The notes under the pieces are model-generated. The model had not been told where the DNA came from. It ran no database searches and saw only the letters and a list, made by a program, of their open reading frames with translations. A stretch of 64,000 bases of DNA from Bathymodiolus brooksi (taxonomy: Eukaryota; Mollusca; Bivalvia; Mytilida; Modiolidae), in contig OY804584.1 in NCBI GenBank assembly GCA_963680875.1, forward strand, positions 96,244,031 through 96,308,030, read 5' to 3'. Every line of letters begins with the position of its first letter. Position 1 is the stretch's first letter. The position numbers and the translations under genes were made by a program. Shown here in pieces: positions 58,421-64,000 of this stretch.

Positions 58421-59123
58421 AAAAAGAAAACTTTCATTATTCTATGACATAGTCAGTGGCCAATCACCTGATTATCTTCAAGATTTATTACCTATAATTT
58501 ACGAAACTCTAAAAACTTCACAATTCCCCCAGGAAGGCTTAGTTTATATCAGTTCTTAGTTTACGTCAAAAATGTAGTTGCCTCAAATGTGATCTATTCA
58601 GATGTAATTTAATTGCCTCTTGTAATTGTGATTGTGGAAATTACATCGAGTCTGTGGACCATTTCTTTTTAAAATGTAATATATATACTGAACACAGAAT
58701 ACAACTATTCCGTGGCACGAGTAATTTTCGAATATATTATTTGGAAATGCCTCTTTTTGAAAACGACAAAAATTCTAAACTGTTCTTACTCGTCCAAAAA
58801 TACATTGCTAACTCTAAAAGATTTGTCCACTAAATTTATATATTGAATATACATCAGACGACAACGACCTTGTATATACGTTTCCGTATTTGTGTTTAAA
58901 GATAAGTATTATACAAAACTGACTCTTATATATTTCAGCCAATAGAACTGTTTTTGTCCTGTTATGTTATCTTCAATTTTTGCTATAGTAGTTATTCATA
59001 TTATCTGTATTTGTAATATATTGTCATTGCTAATGTTTATATATGTACTGGAGAAGACTTCATAAGTTTACAACTTGTGTCTTATCCATTTGTCTTGTTT
59101 TGTATGACAATAAAATGTTTAAA
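58421..59123 (+). pseudogene. Non-LTR retrotransposon C-terminus and 3'UTR
   Basis: Plus strand: KLSLFYDIVSGQSPDYLQDL and on, a frameshift or stop near 58,540, then SLRQKCSCLKCDLFRCNLIA and a zinc-knuckle-like CNCDCGNYIESVDHFFLKC, ending YIANSKRFVH at TAA 58,831-58,833. The Cys-rich C-terminus with 'HFF..C' is typical of CR1/Jockey-group LINE ORF2 ends. The ~290-bp 3'UTR ends in 'aataaaatgtttaaa' at 59,123. Confidence 0.88.
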
Positions 59124-59129
59124 GTATAG

Positions 59130-59215
59130 TCTAGTTTGACCCGATCAGGGTTCGAACACAAAACCTACCGCACTCGAGGCGAGCACACAAACCATTACAC
59201 CACCGATGCGGTCCA
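59130..59215 (-). mobile_element. SINE A head fragment
   Basis: Only the tRNA-like head: GGGTTCGAACACAAAACC (B box reversed), 'ccgcactcgaggcgagcaca' and 'aaccattacaccaccgatgc'. It starts right after the 3' end of the LINE copy. Confidence 0.8.
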
Positions 59216-59269
59216 AAATATTCAAGAGCCAATCACTTGAAGTAAATGTTAATAGACAACCATTATTGC

Positions 59270-59525
59270 CAGTGATATAAGAGTGATTGATTGTTGTTTA
59301 ATGCCAGTAATATAAGAGAGAGTGATTAATTGTTGTTTAATGCCAGTGCTTGATTGTTGTTTATTGCCAGTGATATAAGAGAGTGATTGATTGTTGTTTA
59401 ATGCCAGTGATATAAGAGTGATTGATTGTTGTTTAATGCCAGTGATATAAGAGAGAGTGATTGATTGTTGTTTGATGTCAGTGATATAAGAGAGTGATTG
59501 ATTGTTGTTTAATGCCAAGTGAGCA
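59270..59525. repeat. Minisatellite grown from a SINE A tail
   Basis: About six units of 24-40 bp combining 'gattgattgttgtttaatgc' and 'cagtgatataagagagagt'. The last unit runs on into 'aagtgagcaatttttaaaaa', the SINE A tail/body, so the unit was amplified from a SINE end. The minus ORF here is a by-product. Confidence 0.85.
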
Positions 59526-59678
59526 ATTTTTAAAAAGCTAAACCTGGCAAGAACAAATTACATTTAAATGAGATGATGTCAGCTCTGTTGGATTATTATA
59601 GTTGCTAGCTCACTGAAAGTCTGTGGGTAGAAATATTGCTCCATCCGGATTTCAAGCCAAGAAGTTCTTACACCTCAA
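59526..59678 (-). mobile_element. SINE A body, part 1 (interrupted copy)
   Basis: 'gagatgatgtcagctctgtt', 'gctagctcactgaaagtctg', 'tgggtagaaatattgctcca' and 'tttcaagccaagaagt' follow the SINE A order up to the position of its internal TTAA, here TCAA (59,675-59,678). Confidence 0.75.
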
Positions 59679-60844
59679 CTCATTCAGCCCCAACACTATC
59701 AGTATCACTTCTGATAATGCCCCAGACGTATTTTATCTAATTAGAAAATTTTGTAAACATCATGCACATGCAGTCAGTCCTACCTTCATTTCTCTGTTAA
59801 TATCCACGATAAATCCATGAAATTTTCACATTTTGTTCCAAATAAAATGTGCTACATAATGATATGCATTTTGTTATTTTTTTCCCATGAATTTATTTTT
59901 TTTAATCTAAATTTTATGTTATATTCACAAAATTTCTGAAAGTGTCAGGAACAAGAAAATATTTCATCAAATTTTCATCTTGTAGGACTAAATTTCATTT
60001 CAATAATTGAGGGATGAAACAATTTATCTTTGTATCAGTACATGTCTTGGTCAGGGGGGTTGTAGAACACCCATGACAATTTATAAACTGGAAAAGCCTC
60101 GATTTCCTCTGCATTGGTTGGGTACCAATTTTTGTTTGGTGTTGCCTCAATTGCTCAATGTGCTTCCGTGATTACTCATTTGTTTGAGTAGCAATTTCAA
60201 TAGACAATGCTTCCGGGATTAAAATATTTTAAAAATATATTTCTCGTTTGTTATTCTCCATAACAGTCGTTGGTCCCGTAAATTCAGTGATTTAAATGGG
60301 TCTAAGAGTGTCACTCCATTTAGCCATGTCGGCGAGAACAGTATCATCATTGCTGTCAATTTCCTCTTTGTCCGACGATCCCATCTCGGAAAATTTGATG
60401 TCAAGAGTCAAAATCATTCAGCACATCTAATTGCCGAATACATCTTTCCTCTGCTTCCTCAATATTGTCGAGATTGAAGCCTAGAAACTCTTCATTTTCA
60501 CGATCATCATCACCAAAAATCACTCTAATTTCCGCCATTGTTAACAAATTTTTATGAATGAAACATGTGTAGTAAAATTGATGTAATCTAATAACCTTTG
60601 ACTTCTGAATACTTAAAGAAAGGAAAAAGTAAATGTAAACTATTTTTCTATTGGCCAATATTGAAAGAATCATAGAATCACGCCTTTATTTGACCAATCG
60701 GTGAAGGTTTTACAACGTACTTTCGTTGCGACTACAGATGTGATCGGCCATTGAATGAAGAAAACAAACCACGACTTCTGGCGGTATCGGCCATTCAATG
60801 CAGATATTTAATCACACCTTTAGACGTGATCAGGGTTGAATGAG
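59679..60844 (-). mobile_element. piggyBac-like element, internally deleted
   Basis: Ends CTCATTCAGCCCC (plus, 59,679) and CTCATTCAACCCTG (minus, 60,844) are inverted. TTAA follows at 60,845-60,848 and a one-base-changed TCAA precedes at 59,675-59,678, fitting TTAA target specificity. 1,166 bp remain of what should be over 2 kb. Broken transposase pieces are on the minus strand. Confidence 0.82.
59850..60540 (-). pseudogene. piggyBac-like transposase remnant (N-terminal part)
   Basis: From the ATG at 60,540: MAEIRVIFGDDDRENEEFLG, an acidic N-terminus with an EEFLGF motif, stop at 60,401. Then in other frames WSDTLRPI and FTGPTTVMENNKR (60,320-60,250), EALSIEIATQTNE (about 60,200), NWYPTNAEEIEAF (about 60,125), a MGVLQPPDQDMY-like segment (about 60,060) and FDEIFSCS (about 59,960). 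The order matches the N-terminal third of piggyBac transposases (acidic leader, FTGP, ATQTN, EIEAF, MG..PP.. .YW, FDEI). Many stops and frameshifts. The catalytic DDD core and Cys-rich C-terminus are missing. Confidence 0.82.
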
Positions 60845-60848
60845 TTAA

Positions 60849-60956
60849 AGCAGTGAATCAACAAAAACCAATTTTAAATAGTCTAGTTTGACTCAAGAGG
60901 GGCTCCAACCCAATATCTACCACACTTGAGACAGAGTACTAATCATTACACTGTCA
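60849..60956 (-). mobile_element. SINE A, part 2 with head (interrupted copy)
   Basis: 'caacaaaaaccaattttaaa' and 'tagtctagtttgactcaaga' continue the SINE A consensus directly after its TTAA, then 'ggggctccaacccaatatct' begins the head and the array. Confidence 0.75.
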
Positions 60957-61636
60957 CTGAGCGGGGATCCAACCCACGATCTATCACACTTGAGACGAGT
61001 ACTAATCATCACACTGTCACTGAGCGGGGCTCCAACCCACGATCTATTACACTTGAGACGAGTACTAATCATTACACTGTCACTGAGCGGGGCTCCAACC
61101 CATGATCTATCACACTTGAGACGAGTACTAATCATTGCACTGTCACTGAGCGGGGCTCCAACCCACGATCTAACACACTTGAGACGAGTACTAATCATTA
61201 CACTGTCACTGAGCGGGGCTCCAACCCACGATCTATCACACTTGAGACGAGTACTAATCATTACACTGTCACTGAGCGGGGATCCAACCCACGATCTATC
61301 ACACTTGAGACAGAGTACTAATCATTACACTGTCACTGAGCGGGGCTCCAACCCACGATCTATCACACTTGAGACGAGTACTAATCATTACACTGTCACT
61401 GAGCGGGAATCCAACCCACGATCTATCACACTTGAGACAGAGTACTAATCATTACACTGTCACTGAGCGGGGCTCCAACCCACGATCTATCACATTTGAG
61501 ACGAGTACTAATCATTACACTGTCACTGAGCAGGGATCCAACCCACGATCTATCACACTTGAGACGAGTACTAATCATTACACTGTCAATGAACATGGCT
61601 CCAACCCACGATCTATCACACTTGAGACGAGTTACA
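60957..61636. repeat. 63-bp array grown from the SINE tRNA-like head
   Basis: Eleven to twelve units of 63-64 bp: GCGGGGCTCCAACCCACGAT, CTATCACACTTGAGACGAGT, ACTAATCATTACACTGTCAC, TGA. Each unit is homologous to the single head at 59,150-59,213 and at 56,205-56,265: B-box region, CTTGAGGCGAGCAC, ACCATTACACC. The B-box core TTCGA has become TTGGA (minus strand), so Pol III use is doubtful. ORFs on both strands are by-products of the 63-bp (21-codon) period. Confidence 0.93.
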
Positions 61637-61703
61637 TCGCCAATGCTGTTTTCAAGTTCTATAAGAAGTACACATAAATCAACATATCTGGGCCTAAAAC
61701 AAT

Positions 61704-61709
61704 TTTATT
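61704..61709 (-). promoter_or_regulatory. Candidate poly(A) signal of PA2G4
   Basis: The only AATAAA seen on the minus strand between the PA2G4 stop (62,444) and the 63-bp array. It implies a 3'UTR of about 740-760 bases. Confidence 0.45.
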
Positions 61710-61908
61710 TTCTGGTATTACAGAGAAACTGACAATTTTGAGATTCTCCCTAATAAAAGTAACTTAATTTAAACTGAATAAATTAACATTGCAACATTAA
61801 CATATGAAATACAACAAAGCCATCTATAAACGACTCTTTGTAATCATTTTGATTGTTTTTTTTGTGTGTGCTATAAATAATTGTTTATAAATGCCATGCA
61901 GAGGTAAT

Positions 61909-62036
61909 TTTCACATATAGATTTCATTTTCAAGTTAATTCAACATCTAATTTTCACTTTTAGATTTCATTTTCAAGTTAATTCAACATCTAATTTTCAC
62001 TTATAGATTTCATTTTCAAGTTAATTCAACATCTTT
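61909..62036. repeat. 43-bp tandem repeat, 3 copies
   Basis: Unit ATTTCATTTTCAAGTTAATT, CAACATCTAATTTTCACTTT, TAG; nearly perfect. It would lie inside the PA2G4 3'UTR. Confidence 0.92.
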
Positions 62037-62443
62037 AACACCACGATTTCACATTTTGATGATTTTCAATCCATTATCTTCTGAAATCTCTTCTATAAGC
62101 ATTGTAATAAAAATACTGATATAAACCAGTTTAAAGTATAATCTTTCAAGTATCTCAAGTTTCTTACCTTTTATCAATAAATAAATTATTATTTCAAATA
62201 TAAATATAGTATGCGTGTCGTTTGTTTAACTTTAAAAGATTGTTTCTATTATAAGATATTTAGAACTAAAAATGGCATGATGAACCTTGCCAATTATTAT
62301 TGTATTTGATTTCCAAAATGTCATCTTCACACTTCCCAGAATTTTATCATCAATCTTCATTCATATAACCCAGTTTAAGACTAGTAGCACTTTTAAACTA
62401 GATCACAACGACCTATAATTTTTTGTTTAAAATGTCAGTTCTT

Positions 62444-62545
62444 TCAAGCTTCATTTGTTTCAGCCATTTCTGCATCCATTGATTTTCCTGCCTTCTTCTT
62501 CTTCTTCTTTGCAGCTTTTCGTGATGCTGAGGTGGCTAAAATTGT
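62444..62545 (-). CDS. PA2G4: PA2G4 (EBP1) homologue, last coding exon
   Basis: The C-terminal exon of proliferation-associated 2G4/ErbB3-binding protein 1. This is a methionine-aminopeptidase-fold protein without peptidase activity; it works in nucleolus and cytoplasm in rRNA processing, translation and growth control (family knowledge). After GTCTTTTCAG the exon reads TILATSASRKAAKKKKKKAG then KSMDAEMAETNEA and TGA (62,446-62,444). SASRK followed by a run of lysines matches the vertebrate C-terminus, where this basic tail serves RNA binding and nucleolar targeting. Phase 0 acceptor fits the donor of the exon at 63,666. The human LKALL motif is IKTIL here, with the exon junction after its K. 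Confidence 0.9.
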   Translation of the reverse strand, partial: TILATSASRKAAKKKKKKAGKSMDAEMAETNEA

Positions 62546-62584
62546 CTGAAAAGACAAATATGTTTATCATAAAACAAGTGTTCA

Positions 62585-62770
62585 ATTATTGTGTTAATGC
62601 CAAGTGAACAATTTTCATCTATATCATGGTGAGAGCAAAGTAGTCTTGTTACTTTCTTGGTAATAGACAAACATGCTTAGTTAGATTTATATAGCGCTAG
62701 TTCACTGAAACAACCGTCCACAATTAGACATGTCACTGCACTTGGACACAATATTCTCATTCGATGTCAA
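62585..62770 (-). mobile_element. SINE A fragment without head
   Basis: 'attgtgttaatgccaagtga', 'caattttcatctatatca', 'agacaaacatgcttagttag' and 'tcactgaaacaaccgtcc' follow the SINE A order up to 'ggacacaatattctc'. Confidence 0.7.
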
Positions 62771-63044
62771 CAAGACGTTTCTCTTAACTCGTCACTAATT
62801 GTAACTAAATATTATTATTTATTTTTTTCTGTGGCCATTAATAACGTTATTATCAATAAATAGTTGAGTCTTGTTCATACATATGTAGTTTCCAATCTCT
62901 TCCTATTTAATTCTTGCCAAGATATAGCTGAAATATTGCTAAAGTTAGCATTAAACACCAATCAATCAATCCTATTGAATTCTGGAATCATGTCTTTGAA
63001 AAATGCTGAAAATACCATAGATTTGCAGAATCAATTAAACTAGG

Positions 63045-63410
63045 GGCTCAGTGAGCTGAGTCTGTGTCGCTCACCTTTCATTCTGCTTTGAGGAAACTTA
63101 ATACAGAACCTTCCATAGGTGCTTCCCACCAAATTTCGGTTCATTTTGACAAAGCAGTTTCAGAGAAGAAGATTTTTTTAGAAATCGACCAATCTAAAAC
63201 AAGAAATGTCTCTGGCAGCCATGCTTGTTAATGAATCAAAACGAAATGAGCAATCTCTATAGAGGACCTTCCATAGATGCTTCCTACCAAGTTTCAGTTC
63301 ATTTGGCCAAGAGGTTTCAGAGGAGAAGATTAAAATGTGAAAAGTTAACTGACAACAGACCCCAAGTGATGACAAAAGCTCACATTGTCTTTGGCAAGGT
63401 GAGCTAAAAA
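63045..63410 (+). repeat. Repeat family D, two ~150-bp units
   Basis: 'aaccttccataggtgcttcc' and 'ttccatagatgcttcctacc' start the units; it ends 'ttggcaaggtgagctaaaa' as at 58,400. Short ORFs on both strands follow the repeat. Confidence 0.8.
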
Positions 63411-63504
63411 TAAGAACTAGCATGATGAAATCAAAAACAAAGAAGAGATGATCAGTCGGGATTTGATTGACAGCTAGTTTCAATTGCTAAGTCAGATAAT
63501 TTTT

Positions 63505-63655
63505 GTCCATGTCCCAAGGCAAGACCTGGTTTTCTTTAAGTCCTATGTCATGGCCTTTTTTTTAATGATCAATGAGTTGAGGTGAGAGGTGATTGTTCAC
63601 TTTGTTGTAATTGTTTACCGTCACTTTTTAAATTTTCTTTTCTTAATTATCACGA
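63505..63655 (+). repeat. Repeat family C copy
   Basis: 'tgtccatgtcccaaggcaag', 'acctggttttct', 'tgaggtgagaggtgattgtt' and 'tttaaattttcttttc', ending about 10 bases before the PA2G4 splice donor. Confidence 0.7.
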
Positions 63656-63665
63656 ATATACATAC

Positions 63666-63793
63666 TTTTATTTCTTCATCTTTGATAGACTTATCAGATT
63701 CATACAATTCTGATTCGAACGGCAGCCCTGTTATCTTGAGTGGACCATTTGGCATCAGCAGTACTGTAAACTTATATTGGACTACAAACTCTC
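63666..63793 (-). CDS. PA2G4: PA2G4 (EBP1) homologue, penultimate coding exon
   Basis: 128-nt exon. The acceptor TTATTTTTGTAG is followed by GA completing a Gly codon, then EFVVQYKFTVLLMPNGPLKI, TGLPFESELYESDKSIKDEE, IK, then GTATGT. FKFTVLLMPNGP and the following PFE.(D/E)LY are the signature of the PA2G4 C-terminal strand region and do not occur in true methionine aminopeptidases (family knowledge). It enters in phase 2 and leaves in phase 0, matching the last exon. Upstream exons lie beyond the window end. No stop or frameshift, so the gene looks functional. Confidence 0.93.
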
Positions 63794-63794
63794 C

Positions 63795-64000
63795 TACAAA
63801 AATAATAAACAACACATCATGAACCACTGGGAAGTCTCAAGTATTTCTTCACTTGTACCAAAACTCAATTTTAAATATTTCCTGTATGGAGGAATTTTTA
63901 TAAACTTTACATGAGATCAACATATTTAAACAGACAATCAGTAAAAATATTGAAATTACATTTTATTCATAGGGGTGTGGAAATACTGAAATATTCTACC
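63795..64000 (-). other. Upstream PA2G4 intron (partial)
   Basis: AT-rich, no further exon before the window end. Confidence 0.7.

Larger units (their letters stand above)
62546..63665 (-). other. PA2G4 last intron, about 1.1 kb, repeat-filled
   Basis: GT at 63,665-63,664 and AG at 62,547-62,546. It contains a headless SINE A piece (62,585-62,770), a SINE tail (62,905-62,968), a family D block and a family C block. Confidence 0.85.

Noticed and set aside
60957..61636. Cluster of tRNA genes
   Set aside because: Units are 63 bp, lack a closed acceptor stem and have a mutated B-box core; they match the SINE head, not a canonical tRNA.
60990..61677. ORFs up to 152 codons with repeats 'HYTVTERGSNPRSITLETSTN' type
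   Set aside because: By-products of a 63-bp period (21 codons) in the SINE-derived array; both strands are open for the same reason.

Overview
The window looks like nuclear DNA of a bivalve mollusc, most likely a mytilid mussel. The evidence is AT-rich sequence with genes in pieces, very dense SINEs, foldback elements and broken LINEs, and SINE tails of the form GTTAAACACC followed by AATCA repeats. The genus is an inference; no mitochondrial or rRNA marker is present. Nothing bacterial or viral was recognised.

Only one host gene is identified with confidence: the last two coding exons of a PA2G4 (EBP1) homologue on the minus strand at 63,793-63,666 and 62,545-62,444, with a probable 3'UTR down to a poly(A) signal near 61,704. 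Several other short stretches have an open frame plus good splice signals (21.6 kb plus; 32.99-34.98 kb minus; 37.87 kb minus with a poly(A) signal; 40.87-41.16 kb plus; 52.66 kb plus). They are listed as candidates without a function.

Layout. 1-2.3 kb: dispersed repeats (hAT-like foldback element, two SINE families). 2.3-14.8 kb: a 12.5-kb array of a 52-bp monomer, with a recent ~2.64-kb higher-order repeat present about three times. 16.1-16.9 kb: 18 copies of a 42-bp monomer. 17.2-20.5 kb: about 41 copies of an ~80-bp monomer. 23.4-30.9 kb: about 150 copies of a 51/48-bp monomer, with a compact diverged relative at 34.5-34.85 kb. 36-64 kb: a TE graveyard with five broken non-LTR retrotransposons, many foldback/MITE insertions, SINEs and a piggyBac-like remnant. 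About 24 kb of the 64 kb is tandem repeat.

The most notable structure is at 59.27-61.64 kb. It reads as one tRNA-derived SINE whose tail has grown into one minisatellite and whose tRNA-like head has grown into another, while a piggyBac-like element sits in the middle at the SINE's own TTAA. Other clear insertion records are a 330-bp element at 57,705-58,034 (48-bp perfect inverted repeats, 10-bp perfect target duplication, paralogous empty site nearby) and a 769-bp foldback element that splits a LINE endonuclease at 42,677-43,445. Long ORFs inside the tandem arrays are by-products of the repeats, not genes.
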